Positions 18,378 to 28,749 of a DNA stretch of 64,000 bases are shown here, piece after piece. Position numbers and translations under genes: made by a program. This DNA is from Rhizobium sp. J15 (GTDB taxonomy: Bacteria; Pseudomonadota; Alphaproteobacteria; Rhizobiales; Rhizobiaceae), in contig NZ_NWSX01000005.1 in assembly GCF_002531825.1 (NCBI RefSeq), positions 117,347 through 181,346 on the forward strand. Reading direction: 5' to 3'. The notes under the pieces are model-generated. The model saw nothing but the letters and a program-made list of their open reading frames with translations, did no database searches and had not been told where the DNA came from. Each line of letters begins with the position of its first letter. Position 1 is the first letter of the stretch.

Positions 18378-20252
18378 TTATTCGGACAGTTCAATCAATT
18401 TCCGATAGCGGGGGTGGCTGCGAATGGGATCGAGGTCGGAATCGTTCTTGAACCACAGCCGCATTTCGATGCCGACCTGCGGCATCCAGACCTCGAGCAG
18501 GTCTATCGCCCGGTCGATTTCGCCAAGCAGGGCATAAGTGCAGGCGGCATTGTATTGAATGTTGATGTCGCTGGGATCCGTCGCCAGGGAACGCGCCAAC
18601 CATTCCAGCGCCATGTCGCGGAGACCGAGAAAAGCGAGCGCGGTCGCTCCCAGGCAGGCAACATTGGCATTTTCCGGATGCAGCCGCAGTTCTTCCTCCG
18701 CCCTTTTCAATGCGATCCGGGCATAGCTGCTGGCTTTGTCTATTTGCCCAAGCGAGCGAAGGACGTTCACGAGCATGATCGGCGCGCCATAATCGCCAGG
18801 CTTGATTTCCATGGCGCGCTGAAAATACGTCGCCGCGAGTTCGAACTGACCTTCGGTGACGCAGAATTCGGCATAGTATCTGTTGGCCTCGTGGCAATTG
18901 GCGTCGAGCGACAAAGCCTGCACGAAGGCAGACACCGCCTCGGCGCGACTGCCGGCGACGGCCAATGCAAAACCCCTGGCCGCATGTGCCTCCGCCAGAT
19001 TGGGATCGATGACGAGCGCTCTCGCCGTGTTGGCAAGAATATCCTCCACCGAAATTTCCGCCCCGAACTGAGACCGCAGGCGCGCGTCGCAGACCGCGAT
19101 ACCGGCATAGGCGCGGGCATAGCCGGGGTCCAATTCGATGGCCCTGGCGAAGCTCTGCCTGGCCATGAGATGGTTGGAGCGGGAGGCGATATGGTAGTAT
19201 TCGCGCCCCCTGAGGAAGTGCGTATAGGCTTCGACGTTGCCCGTCGGCGCCTGCTCGATCGCCTTCTTCTCCTCCGGCAGCAGCTTGACCTTGAGCTGCT
19301 CGACGATCGCCTTGGCGATCTCGTCCTGCACTTCGAAGATGTCGGTGAGGTCGCGGTCGTAACGCGCGGCCCAGACATGGCCGTCATTGGCCGCCTCGAT
19401 CAATTCGGCATTGATCCTGACATGGTTGCCCGCCTTCCGGACGCTGCCCTCCACGATATAGGCGACGCCGAGTTCGCCTGCGATGCGCTGCAGGTTTTCG
19501 CTCCGGCCTTTCCAGGCGAAGACGGTGTTGCGGCTCAGCACGAACAGGCCGGAGACATTCGACAGGTCGGTGATGAGATCTTCGGTGATGCCGTCGCTGA
19601 AAAAATCCTGACCGGGATCGGTGCTGATGTTAGCGAATGGCAGGATTGCGACTGACGGCTTGCTGACGGGTGCCCGCGTGTGCCCGCCTGCGGTAAGCGG
19701 AACCTGCTCGCCGGAGGCGGCATTGCCCCAATCGGCAAAATAGACATGGACCGGACGGGAAATATTCTTGACGGTCATGGCACCCTGGTCTGCGAAATCG
19801 AGACCGAGCTTGTTGGCGACTTCGTGGCGCACGGCCGCCGAACAGGCAATGCCGCCGGGAGCTGCAAGAGCTTGCAGCCGGACCGCCACATTGATGCCGT
19901 CGCCATGGAAGTCGTCCTCATCGAAGACGATGTCGCCGAGATTCAGGCCTATCCGGAACGCAAAATGCCTGTCCGCCGGAATCCCGATATTGCGCTCCAG
20001 CATGCCGCGCTGGATTTCGACCGCGCAGCGTGCGGCGCTCAGCACGCTGCCGAACTCGACCAGGAAGCCGTCGCCCATGACCTTGATGATATGTCCGCCA
20101 TGGGTTGCGACAGCAGGATCGAAGAGCTCCCGGCGATGCTGACGGAGAGCGTTGAGCGTCTCCTCCTCGTTGGCTTCCAGCAGGCGGCTGTAGCCCACCA
20201 CATCGGCAGCCAGAATGGCCGCCAGCCGACGTTCAACAAGCTCTGCGCACAT
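18378..20252 (-). CDS. class III adenylate/guanylate cyclase with TPR domain
   Basis: A 624-residue multidomain protein. Residues 1 to about 175 are a class III nucleotide cyclase domain (RRLAAILAADVVGYSRLL, IIKVMGDGFLVEF, FRIGLNLGDIVF, GDGINVAVRLQALA), with the metal-binding aspartates in AADVVGYS and MGDGF. Residues about 200-330 are a FlgO/TolB-N-like segment (VAILPFANISTDPGQDFFSDGITEDLITDLS), and the remainder holds TPR repeats. It would make cAMP or cGMP in the cytoplasm in response to an unknown input. Rhizobia carry many such paralogues. Single gene with its own promoter region. Confidence 0.9.
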   Translation of the reverse strand: MCAELVERRLAAILAADVVGYSRLLEANEEETLNALRQHRRELFDPAVATHGGHIIKVMGDGFLVEFGSVLSAARCAVEIQRGMLERNIGIPADRHFAFRIGLNLGDIVFDEDDFHGDGINVAVRLQALAAPGGIACSAAVRHEVANKLGLDFADQGAMTVKNISRPVHVYFADWGNAASGEQVPLTAGGHTRAPVSKPSVAILPFANISTDPGQDFFSDGITEDLITDLSNVSGLFVLSRNTVFAWKGRSENLQRIAGELGVAYIVEGSVRKAGNHVRINAELIEAANDGHVWAARYDRDLTDIFEVQDEIAKAIVEQLKVKLLPEEKKAIEQAPTGNVEAYTHFLRGREYYHIASRSNHLMARQSFARAIELDPGYARAYAGIAVCDARLRSQFGAEISVEDILANTARALVIDPNLAEAHAARGFALAVAGSRAEAVSAFVQALSLDANCHEANRYYAEFCVTEGQFELAATYFQRAMEIKPGDYGAPIMLVNVLRSLGQIDKASSYARIALKRAEEELRLHPENANVACLGATALAFLGLRDMALEWLARSLATDPSDINIQYNAACTYALLGEIDRAIDLLEVWMPQVGIEMRLWFKNDSDLDPIRSHPRYRKLIELSE

Positions 20253-20302
20253 GCCCGTCTCCCCAACGCGCTGGTGGCAATACTTCTCAATTCTAGCAGC
20301 CA

Positions 20303-20336
20303 GTCAGTAATGTTGCCGGACGATTATATTACTGAC
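20303..20336 (-). promoter_or_regulatory. inverted repeat and TATAAT box before the cyclase gene
   Basis: GTCAGTAAT (20303-20311) and ATTACTGAC (20328-20336) form a nine-base inverted repeat with a 16-base spacer, 51 bases upstream of the cyclase start. A perfect TATAAT reads on the minus strand at 20328-20323, overlapping one arm. This looks like an operator overlapping the minus-ten box; no good minus-35 hexamer is visible, which suggests an activator-dependent promoter. Confidence 0.45.
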
Positions 20337-20432
20337 AACTAAAATCTCCCTCTTGGCCGCAAGAACTTTCCGGAATAGCGCGGAACGACGGCGCGGCGCT
20401 TCCGTAGAGGATGCGCAACGTTTCTGTTGTCG

Positions 20433-21503
20433 TCAGCTCTTCGCAGGAGCGATGCTCTCCCTGAGGATAAGGCTGCTGGGGATGACGGTGCGCGTCGCCG
20501 CTGCATTTTGTGCGCCGGCGGTGGCGTCGAGCAGCAGATCCACCGCTGCGCGTCCCATCTCTTCCACCGGCTGCTTGATCGTCGAGAGCGGTGGAGAGCA
20601 GAATTCGCAGACGGGAGAGCCGTCGAAAGAGACGATGGAGAGGTCGCGGGGTACCGCAAGGCCCGCATGCTGAATGCGGCTCATGAAGGAGATCGCCATG
20701 TCGTCGCTCGTCGCGATCACGGCTGTCGGTCTGGCGGGGAGCCTCATGAAATCGTCGACCGCGCGAATGCCGATTTCGAAACCGTGCTGGTATTCGAGGT
20801 CGCCGCCGGATATCGAGACGGCCTCCTCGGTGAGGCCCGTTGCCCGCAGCGCCTCGAGGACGCCGCCGTAGCGCTCGACGTCATGGTAGTTGCCCCTGGG
20901 GCCGGCAATATAGAGGAACCGCCGGTGGCCCAGGCGGATCAGCTCCGCCGTCGCGTCGCGTATCGCCTCGCGGTCGTTGGTCACGACGCTCGGCAACCCG
21001 GCTTCACTCATGTCGAAAAGCATCGAGACGATCGGCAGCCCGGAATCGGCAGGGGAACGCCCGTCGACTTCCGGAAGTTTCGAGGAGAAGATGATAGCGC
21101 CCCGGACCGTTCCGCCAAAGGCGAGATTGAGGATGTGCCGTTCGGAGGCTTCCTCGCGATCGAGATTGGCGATCATCAGGTTGTATCCCGCCTGGATCAG
21201 GGACTTGTTGATGCTCTGCAGGACCTGCGGGATGATCTGCGACGCGCCGTAGTAAGGCGATCCCGGCAAGATGATCATGATCGTATTGGATTTGCCGACC
21301 CTGAGGCCGCGCGCCATCGCATTCGGCGTGTAGCCGAGCTGCTTGGCGGCCGCGTTGATCTTGGCGCGCGTCTTTTCATTCACCCGGCCGGGATTGGCAA
21401 GCGCTCGGCTGACGGTCGAGATGGCAACGCCGGCAAGCCGCGCGACATCGGCCATCAATGCGCCCGATTGTTCCTCTCCTGCCACATCCTTGTTTTTGTT
21501 CAC
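20433..21503 (-). CDS. LacI-family transcriptional regulator
   Basis: A 356-residue LacI-type regulator. The HTH plus hinge helix is MADVARLAGVAISTVSRALANPGRVNEKTRAKINAAAKQLGYTPNAMARGLR (about residues 17-68), followed by a periplasmic-binding-protein-like effector domain. It is divergent from the TIM-barrel/ABC/GMC operon and two LacI-type palindromes lie in the gap, so it should repress that operon and itself. The effector is probably the imported sugar or glycoside, or a product of it. Confidence 0.92.
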   Translation of the reverse strand: MNKNKDVAGEEQSGALMADVARLAGVAISTVSRALANPGRVNEKTRAKINAAAKQLGYTPNAMARGLRVGKSNTIMIILPGSPYYGASQIIPQVLQSINKSLIQAGYNLMIANLDREEASERHILNLAFGGTVRGAIIFSSKLPEVDGRSPADSGLPIVSMLFDMSEAGLPSVVTNDREAIRDATAELIRLGHRRFLYIAGPRGNYHDVERYGGVLEALRATGLTEEAVSISGGDLEYQHGFEIGIRAVDDFMRLPARPTAVIATSDDMAISFMSRIQHAGLAVPRDLSIVSFDGSPVCEFCSPPLSTIKQPVEEMGRAAVDLLLDATAGAQNAAATRTVIPSSLILRESIAPAKS

Positions 21504-21561
21504 GTTTGCTTCTTTCCTCGGATGCTTCGATCCGCAACTTTAAGATAGGCGATGCCTTATA

Positions 21562-21573
21562 GCAAACGTTTGC
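21562..21573. promoter_or_regulatory. LacI operator O1
   Basis: GCAAACGTTTGC is a perfect 12-base palindrome with the central CG typical of LacI-family operators. It lies next to TATAAG (minus strand, 21561-21556), a likely minus-ten box of the lacI-type gene, so it would serve autoregulation. Confidence 0.7.
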
Positions 21574-21583
21574 CAAAAATCGC

Positions 21584-21611
21584 TTGCCAAAAAAACCAGC
21601 TTGGTTATCAT
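21584..21611 (+). promoter_or_regulatory. promoter of the TIM-barrel/ABC/GMC operon
   Basis: TTGCCA (21584-21589), a 16-base spacer and TATCAT (21606-21611) form a good match to a housekeeping promoter. The predicted start near 21618 falls at the edge of the second LacI operator, the usual geometry for repression. Confidence 0.55.
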
Positions 21612-21617
21612 CTCTCT

Positions 21618-21635
21618 ATGGCAAACGATTGCCAT
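21618..21635. promoter_or_regulatory. LacI operator O2
   Basis: An 18-base near-perfect palindrome ATGGCAAACGATTGCCAT with central CG, sharing the GCAAACG half-site with O1 (centres 59 bases apart). It covers the predicted transcription start of the operon. Confidence 0.7.
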
Positions 21636-21724
21636 TTCATAATGTGTTGAAAATTCATGGCTTTTGGATGTGGAAATTGCCTTTCTGCATGCGGGCAAGC
21701 CATGCCTTGAGAAATGGACAGCTT

Positions 21725-22678
21725 ATGGCTTCTGGCGACAGGCTCCGCTTCGGCGTCGATCTCGTGACATTCTTCCATCCCGGCTTCTGGGGCGTCGACA
21801 GCCATGATGCGATCGTCGACCATGCGCGGGCCGCGCCGCGCGCTTTCTGGGACAAGATCCTCGACCGCGTCCAGGCTTCCGGCGTCACCGGCGTCGAGCT
21901 GACCTTCTCTCCCTTCAACTGGCAGGACGCGATCAAAACCTATGGTTCGATCGATGCCTTTGCCGCCGAGCTGGCAAGGCGCGGCCTGACGCTGTGCAGC
22001 GGCTTCTTCGCGGAGCTGGAAGCGGCGGGGGACTTCACCGAGCCCGGGGCGCAGCGTGCGCTGATCGACAAGGCGGAACGCTATGCCGATTTCCTGAAGG
22101 CCTGCGGCAGCGACATCATGGTGATCGGCGCGCCGCTCCGCCAGACGCTCGGCGCCCAGCCGGTGCAGTTCCACGATTTCGACCGTGCGAAGGCGATCGC
22201 CGATTTCCTGAACCGGCTCGGCGCGATCCTTTATGCGAGAGGCGTGCGGCTGGCGCTGCACACCGAGGCGCATTCGATCTTTGCCGCCGCGCGCGACGTC
22301 GATCTGCTGATGCTTCTGACCGACCCGGCCTATGTCCACATGTGCCCCGATACGGCCCATATCATCGTTGCCGGCTCCGATCCGGTCCAGCTTGTCGACC
22401 GCCATCACGAACGCATGATCATCGCTCACTGGAAGGATGCGATCGGTCCGATGCCTGCCGACACCCCGATCGACAAACACATTCACGAACGCCACCAGCC
22501 CTATTTCTGCGGCTTCGGCCTCGGAAGGGTCGATTGGCCGGCCTGGATCCGGCTGCTGCGCGACCGGGCCTATGAAGGCTGGGCGATCCTCGAACTCGAT
22601 GCCGCGCCGGATCCCGTCCGCGACATCGCCAACGGGCTGACGCTCGTGCGGCAGGCGCTCCTGCCGATCTATCGCTGA
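21725..22678 (+). CDS. xylose-isomerase-like TIM-barrel enzyme (sugar isomerase/epimerase family)
   Basis: A 317-residue AP-endonuclease-2/xylose-isomerase-like barrel. Metal ligands are suggested by ELTFSPFNW, LALHTEAHSIF, CPDTAHI, AHWKDA and AILELD, the positions expected for the family. The ATG at 21725 gives a protein starting at the first barrel strand (LRFGVDLVTF); longer in-frame starts fall in or before the operator and are unlikely. First gene of an operon with a sugar ABC importer and a GMC oxidoreductase. Possible roles are isomerisation or eliminative cleavage of an oxidised sugar; not decided by sequence. Confidence 0.8.
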   Translation: MASGDRLRFGVDLVTFFHPGFWGVDSHDAIVDHARAAPRAFWDKILDRVQASGVTGVELTFSPFNWQDAIKTYGSIDAFAAELARRGLTLCSGFFAELEAAGDFTEPGAQRALIDKAERYADFLKACGSDIMVIGAPLRQTLGAQPVQFHDFDRAKAIADFLNRLGAILYARGVRLALHTEAHSIFAAARDVDLLMLLTDPAYVHMCPDTAHIIVAGSDPVQLVDRHHERMIIAHWKDAIGPMPADTPIDKHIHERHQPYFCGFGLGRVDWPAWIRLLRDRAYEGWAILELDAAPDPVRDIANGLTLVRQALLPIYR

Positions 22679-22736
22679 CACAATTCCGAAGACGACAAAC
22701 GCCCCGCCAAGAGGGCATTTTCAAGAGGTGGAACCA

Positions 22737-23969
22737 ATGAAGACCATGATGAAGCTTTTACTTGCCGGCGCGGCATTCGCCGGCCTGTTCGCCTCGGCTG
22801 AGGCCGAGGACAAGCCGACGATCGAGATCATGTCGTCCTGGACGTCGGGCGGCGAGGCGGCGGCTCTCAACGTTATCAGGAGCGAATTCGAAAAGCGCGG
22901 CGGCGTCTGGAAGGATTCCTCGATCGCCGGCTTCGGCGCGGCCGATGCGGCCTTCCAAAACCGTCTGGTCGCGGGGGATCCTCCCGGCGCCAAGCAGGGC
23001 GTCATCGGCCTCGCAGCCGCGGATTTCGTCAGCCAGGGCCTGTTCAATCCGATCGACGACGTGGCCGCGGCCGGCAAATGGGCGGATGCCCTGCCGAAAT
23101 CGATCCATGACCTCATCTCCTATGACGGTAAGGTCTATCTTTCGCCGACCGGCGCCCATGGCGAAAGCTGGGCCTTCTATTCCAAGGAGGCTTTCGCAAA
23201 GGCCGGCATTACGCAGGAGCCCAAGAGCTGGGACGAATTCTTTGCCGATCTCGACAAGCTGAAGGCCGCGGGTCTCGTGCCGGTCGCCTGGGGTGGGCAG
23301 CCCTGGCAGCAGACCAAGGTCTTCAACATGATCCTGCTTTCGCAAGTCGGGATCGATGGTTTCCTGAAGATCTACGTCGACAAGGACAAGAGCGAAGCAT
23401 CCGTCGAGGGCGTGAAGAAAACTCTCGACATCCTCGGCAAGCTGCGCGGCTATGTCGATGCCGGAGCTGCCGGCCGCAACTGGAACGATGCGACCGCCAT
23501 GCTGATCACTGCCAAGGCCGGCGTGCAGTTCATGGGCGACTGGGCCAAGGGCGAATTCACCGTCGCCGGCAAGGAGCCGGGCAAGGATTATGGCTGCATG
23601 ATCGTGCCGGAATCCAAGGGCATGGTCTATATCGCCGACTCCCTCTGGTTCCCCAAGACCAACAATGCCGGAACCGACAAGGCGCAGAAGCTTCTCGCCG
23701 AAGTCGTCATGGACCCGGCGGTCCAGGTCGAATTCGCTCTCAAGAAGGGCGCTATCCCGATGCGCTCCGACGTCGACAAGTCGAAGCTCGATGTTTGTGC
23801 CCAGAAGGGTGTCGAGCTGATGGCCGCCGGCGCGATCGTGCCGGACCAGGCGATCGTTCTGACACCGCAGCAGGTCGGCGCGCTCGACGATTTCGTCGAC
23901 GAATACTGGAGCGGCGGCTCGAGCGACGCAGGCTCCGCGGCCGAGAACTTCTTCGCCATCTTCGAGTAG
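22737..23969 (+). CDS. sugar ABC binding protein (family 1)
   Basis: A 410-residue extracellular solute-binding protein of the MalE/GntR-like type I oligosaccharide group. A Sec signal peptide ends near residue 21 (LLLAGAAFAGLFASAEAED). The ATG at 22737 has AGAGG eight bases upstream, better than the GTG at 22728. Motifs WTSGGEAAALNVIRSEFEKRGG and FMGDWAKGEF are typical of bacterial glycoside or sugar binders. It is followed by a GC-rich hairpin before the permeases. Confidence 0.88.
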   Translation: MKTMMKLLLAGAAFAGLFASAEAEDKPTIEIMSSWTSGGEAAALNVIRSEFEKRGGVWKDSSIAGFGAADAAFQNRLVAGDPPGAKQGVIGLAAADFVSQGLFNPIDDVAAAGKWADALPKSIHDLISYDGKVYLSPTGAHGESWAFYSKEAFAKAGITQEPKSWDEFFADLDKLKAAGLVPVAWGGQPWQQTKVFNMILLSQVGIDGFLKIYVDKDKSEASVEGVKKTLDILGKLRGYVDAGAAGRNWNDATAMLITAKAGVQFMGDWAKGEFTVAGKEPGKDYGCMIVPESKGMVYIADSLWFPKTNNAGTDKAQKLLAEVVMDPAVQVEFALKKGAIPMRSDVDKSKLDVCAQKGVELMAAGAIVPDQAIVLTPQQVGALDDFVDEYWSGGSSDAGSAAENFFAIFE

Positions 23970-23981
23970 GATCGTGCCGAT

Positions 23982-24003
23982 GGCGCCGGGCTGATCCGGC
24001 GCC
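23982..24003 (+). terminator. hairpin after the binding-protein gene
   Basis: GGCGCCGG / CCGGCGCC stem of eight base pairs with a six-base loop, 12 bases after the binding-protein stop and about 40 bases before the permease start. It lacks a T-run, so it more likely protects the upstream mRNA or attenuates than fully terminates. Confidence 0.45.
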
Positions 24004-24043
24004 GCGGCGCGTGTTCCGTCTCCATCCGTCAAAGAGCTGGCCG

Positions 24044-24931
24044 ATGTCCGTCAAACGCAAGCGCAATCTCTCCGCGACCATCGCCCTGCTGCCGACATGG
24101 TTTGCCGCGATCGTGGTCTTCATCGGCACCATGGCCTGGTCGATCCGGCTGTCCTTCACCAATTCGACGCTCTTTCCATCCTCGACCTATGTCGGCTTCG
24201 CGCAGTATTCGAAGCTCTTCGCCTCCGCCAAATGGCTTGCCTCCCTGCAGAACGTCCTGATCTTCGGCGTCCTCTACGTGGCGGGCTGCCTGCTGCTCGG
24301 CTTCCTGCTGGCCGCAGCGCTCGACCGCAAGATCCGCTTCGAAAGCGCCTTCAGGACGATCTTCCTCTATCCCTACGCCATGTCCTTCGTGGTGACGGGG
24401 CTGATCTGGCAATGGATGCTCAATCCGACGCTCGGCATCCAGGCGAGCGTGCGTTCGCTCGGATGGGAAAGCTTCGTCCTCGACTGGGTCGTCAATCGCG
24501 ACATGGCGATCTATGCGCTGGTGCTCGCCGGCGTATGGCAGGGTGCGGGGCTGGTCATGGTCATCGCGCTCGCCGGCATACGCGGCATCGAAGCCGAGCA
24601 ATGGAAGGCGGCGCGCATCGACGGCATCCCCGTCTGGCGCATCTATGTCTCGATCATCCTGCCGCAGCTTGGGCCGGCGCTGGCGGCGGCCGGCATGCTG
24701 CTCGCCATGGGCGTCATCAAGACCTACGACATCGTCGTCGCCATGACCAATGGCGGCCCTGGCAACGCGACCGAGGTGCCGGCGAAATTCATCATGGACA
24801 ACCTCTTCGGCCGCCAGAACCTCGGCCTCGCAACGGCGGGCGCGACCGTGCTGGTCCTCGGGGTCATCATCGCAGTCGCGCCGTTCCGTTATGCGATGCA
24901 CATGCGCAACCGGACAAAGGGAGCGGCGTGA
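24044..24931 (+). CDS. sugar ABC permease, MalF/UgpA type
   Basis: A 295-residue inner-membrane permease with six predicted helices and the EAA loop EAEQWKAARIDGIPVWRIYVSIILPQLGPAL that contacts the ATPase. The long frame extending upstream to 23795 is not real; the ATG at 24044 gives a normal permease N terminus (KRKRNLSATIALLPTWFAAIV). Its stop shares a base with the next ATG (TGATG). Confidence 0.9.
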   Translation: MSVKRKRNLSATIALLPTWFAAIVVFIGTMAWSIRLSFTNSTLFPSSTYVGFAQYSKLFASAKWLASLQNVLIFGVLYVAGCLLLGFLLAAALDRKIRFESAFRTIFLYPYAMSFVVTGLIWQWMLNPTLGIQASVRSLGWESFVLDWVVNRDMAIYALVLAGVWQGAGLVMVIALAGIRGIEAEQWKAARIDGIPVWRIYVSIILPQLGPALAAAGMLLAMGVIKTYDIVVAMTNGGPGNATEVPAKFIMDNLFGRQNLGLATAGATVLVLGVIIAVAPFRYAMHMRNRTKGAA

Positions 24932-25815
24932 TGATCAAGCCTCATCCGAACGGGCCGAAGCCGGCGCGGATCACGGCAGGGCGCATCGGCCTCTATGCCT
25001 TCCTCGTCGTTGCCGCGCTGTTCTTCCTGCTTCCGCTCTACACCATGGTCGTCACCTCGCTGAAATCGATGGACGAGATCCGGCTCGGGCAGATCTTCGC
25101 TCTGCCGGCAAGGCTCGACTTTTCCGCCTGGGTGACCGCCTGGTCGGGCGCCTGCATGGGAACTGTCTGCGTCGGCATCCGCAGCGGCTTCTGGAATTCG
25201 GTGGCGATCACCGTTCCCGCCGTCGCGCTCTCGGTCTTCATCGGTGCGGTCAATGGCTATGCGCTGTCGCTCTGGCGGCCGCGCGGGGCAAATGCGCTCT
25301 TCGGCCTGCTGATGGCCGGCGGCCTCATCCCCTACCAGATCTTCCTCTATCCGATGGTCCGGGCCATGGCCAATATCGGTCTCTATAATTCGCTTGCCGG
25401 CATCATTCTCGTCCACGTCATCTTCGGCCTGCCGCTGGTGACGCTGCTCTTCCGCAACTATTTCATCAGCGTGCCGGAGGAGCTCTGCAAGGCCGCGCGC
25501 GTCGATGGCGCCGGCTTCTGGCGCATCTTCTTCGAGATCATGCTGCCGATCGCCGTGCCGATGGTGGTCGTGGTCTCCATGCTGCAGTTCACCGGCATCT
25601 GGAACGACTTCCTGCTCGGCCTCGTCTTCGCCGGCCGCGACAACCTGCCGATGACCGTGCAGCTCAACAATATTGTCAACACCACGATGGGCGAGCGCAC
25701 CTACAATGTGAACATGGCGGCGACGATCCTGACCGCCATCGTTCCTCTCGCCATCTATTTCCTGTCAGGCCGCTGGTTCGTGCGCGGCATCGCGGCCGGC
25801 GCCGTCAAGGGGTAA
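24931..25815 (+). CDS. sugar ABC permease, MalG/UgpE type
   Basis: A 294-residue partner permease with six helices and EAA loop EELCKAARVDGAGFWRIFFEIMLPIAVPMVVV. The start overlaps the previous stop by one base. Together with the preceding permease and the MalK-like ATPase it forms a complete importer. Confidence 0.92.
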   Translation: MIKPHPNGPKPARITAGRIGLYAFLVVAALFFLLPLYTMVVTSLKSMDEIRLGQIFALPARLDFSAWVTAWSGACMGTVCVGIRSGFWNSVAITVPAVALSVFIGAVNGYALSLWRPRGANALFGLLMAGGLIPYQIFLYPMVRAMANIGLYNSLAGIILVHVIFGLPLVTLLFRNYFISVPEELCKAARVDGAGFWRIFFEIMLPIAVPMVVVVSMLQFTGIWNDFLLGLVFAGRDNLPMTVQLNNIVNTTMGERTYNVNMAATILTAIVPLAIYFLSGRWFVRGIAAGAVKG

Positions 25816-25822
25816 CGCTTCC

Positions 25823-26905
<1,083 letters not shown>

Positions 26906-26988
26906 CGCGGCTTCACTTTGTTTTCTCGCGATTGCCGGCGCGCTGCGCGCCGTTTTGAGCAATTGCCCAGGACAGGATTTGGAAAGAC

Positions 26989-28641
26989 ATGTCTGAGATC
27001 GTCTATGATGCGCTGGTGATCGGCTCCGGCGCGGCGGGTTCCTTCGCGGTCAAGGAACTGACGGCACAGGGGCTGTCGGTGCTGCTTCTCGAAGCCGGCC
27101 CCGCCGTCGGGCCGAAAGATTTCGACCCTGCGCGCAAGAAAGCGCCGGCAAGCAGCATCAATATCTGGGAGCGAGCCCGCGCAACCATCAAGGGTCAGCC
27201 GATCCAGGCGCGGGCGGCATTTTTTACCGAGCGCTTCAGCCACTTCTTCGTCAACGACCGCAAGAACCCCTATACGACACCGAGGGGCGAGCCCTTCCTC
27301 TGGATTCGCGGCCGCCAGGGCGGCGGGCGTCTGCACAGCTTCGGCCGCGTGCTGCTGCGCTGGACCGACGACGATTTCAAGATCCGGTCGCGCACGGGAA
27401 AGGGTGTGGACTGGCCGGTTTCCTATGACGAGCTTGCGCCGTTCTACGACGAGGTGGAGACCTATCTCGGGCTCTACGGCAACAAGGACGACGTGCCGAC
27501 CCTGCCGGACGGCATCTATGCCAAACCGGCAAGCCTGACGCCCGCCGAACAGACCTTCAAGCAGGCTGTCGAAAGTCGCTGGCCGGAAAGGCGCGTCGTC
27601 TCCTGGCGCTACATCGCGCCCGATGCCGACCGCATGCCGCGGCCGCTCAGGGAGGCAAAGGCCACCGGCCGGCTGACGGTCCGCTACGACGCCGTCGTCC
27701 GCCGCATCACCACGGATGAAAAAACCGGCCGCGCCACCGGCGCGGAATTCATCGATCGCAATACGGGGCAAGTATCGACGGCGCGTGCCGCGACGGTGGT
27801 CCTCTCGGCCTCGCCGATCGAGAGCGTACGGCTGCTCCTGAATTCTGCTTCGGCACGTCATCCCGATGGGCTCGGCAACAGTTCGGGCGCGCTCGGCCGC
27901 TATTTCATGGACCAGCTTCCCTGCCTCGCCTTCGGTTCCTTTTCGAAAGCGAAAGGCTGGGCGTCCGACGAATCCGCCCCGACCGACCCGTTCTACAATC
28001 CGTCCGGCGGGATCTTCATTCCCCGCTTCGGCGAGGGCGACGCCGCCCGCGGCGATTTTGACTATCAGGGCAGCATCGGCCGCGCCCCGGTCTCCGCCGA
28101 CACCGACGCGCGTCTCGCCTTCTTCGGCTTCGGCCGCATGCTGCCCTATGCCGATAACCGCATCACGCTCGATACCAGGCGCAAGGACGCCTGGAACATT
28201 CCCGTGCCGCATATCCGATGCGTCATGCAGCAGGAGGAGCAGGCGCTCTTGCGCCGGCAGGAGGAAACGCTGATCGCCATGGTGAAAGAGGTCGGCGGCG
28301 AGCTCGAATTCATCGGCTCGCCCACCGGCCTCAAGGAGATGGGCAGAGGCGCCTTCCCCGAGGCCGATGCCTTCAGCCGCTTCATGTTCCGCACTTGGTT
28401 CCGCAAGACCATGTGCATGGGCGCGGCCATTCATGAAACCGGCGGTGCGCGCATGGGCGAAAGCCCGGAGGCTTCGGTGCTCAACCCCTACAATCAGCTC
28501 TGGGATGCACCGAACCTGATCGTCACCGACGCCAGCGCCTTTCCCGGCAGCGGCATCGCCGGCACGACGCTGACCGTCATGGCGCTGACCACCCGCGCCT
28601 GCCGCAACCTCGTCGATCAGTACCGGGCGGGGCAGCTCTGA
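26989..28641 (+). CDS. GMC-family FAD oxidoreductase
   Basis: A 550-residue glucose-methanol-choline family flavoprotein. The N-terminal FAD-binding GSGAAG (12-17) with LLLEAGP at the end of the second strand, and the C-terminal signature VTDASAFPGSGIAGTTLTVMALTTR, are clear; the catalytic histidine is expected in IHETGGARMG. No signal peptide, so cytoplasmic. Relatives oxidise sugars or glycosides, including C3 oxidation of glucosides. It is the last gene of the LacI-controlled operon, 83 bases after the ATPase. The electron acceptor is not evident nearby. Confidence 0.87.
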   Translation: MSEIVYDALVIGSGAAGSFAVKELTAQGLSVLLLEAGPAVGPKDFDPARKKAPASSINIWERARATIKGQPIQARAAFFTERFSHFFVNDRKNPYTTPRGEPFLWIRGRQGGGRLHSFGRVLLRWTDDDFKIRSRTGKGVDWPVSYDELAPFYDEVETYLGLYGNKDDVPTLPDGIYAKPASLTPAEQTFKQAVESRWPERRVVSWRYIAPDADRMPRPLREAKATGRLTVRYDAVVRRITTDEKTGRATGAEFIDRNTGQVSTARAATVVLSASPIESVRLLLNSASARHPDGLGNSSGALGRYFMDQLPCLAFGSFSKAKGWASDESAPTDPFYNPSGGIFIPRFGEGDAARGDFDYQGSIGRAPVSADTDARLAFFGFGRMLPYADNRITLDTRRKDAWNIPVPHIRCVMQQEEQALLRRQEETLIAMVKEVGGELEFIGSPTGLKEMGRGAFPEADAFSRFMFRTWFRKTMCMGAAIHETGGARMGESPEASVLNPYNQLWDAPNLIVTDASAFPGSGIAGTTLTVMALTTRACRNLVDQYRAGQL

Positions 28642-28749
28642 GGCTCTTGGAACGACAGGCTGGGGTAACCGTTTCAGCTTCGATCAGTGGCTGTCATATA
28701 AGCTTCGCACTGACATGCTCCTGTCAACAAAAGCAGGAAGGAAAAACCC

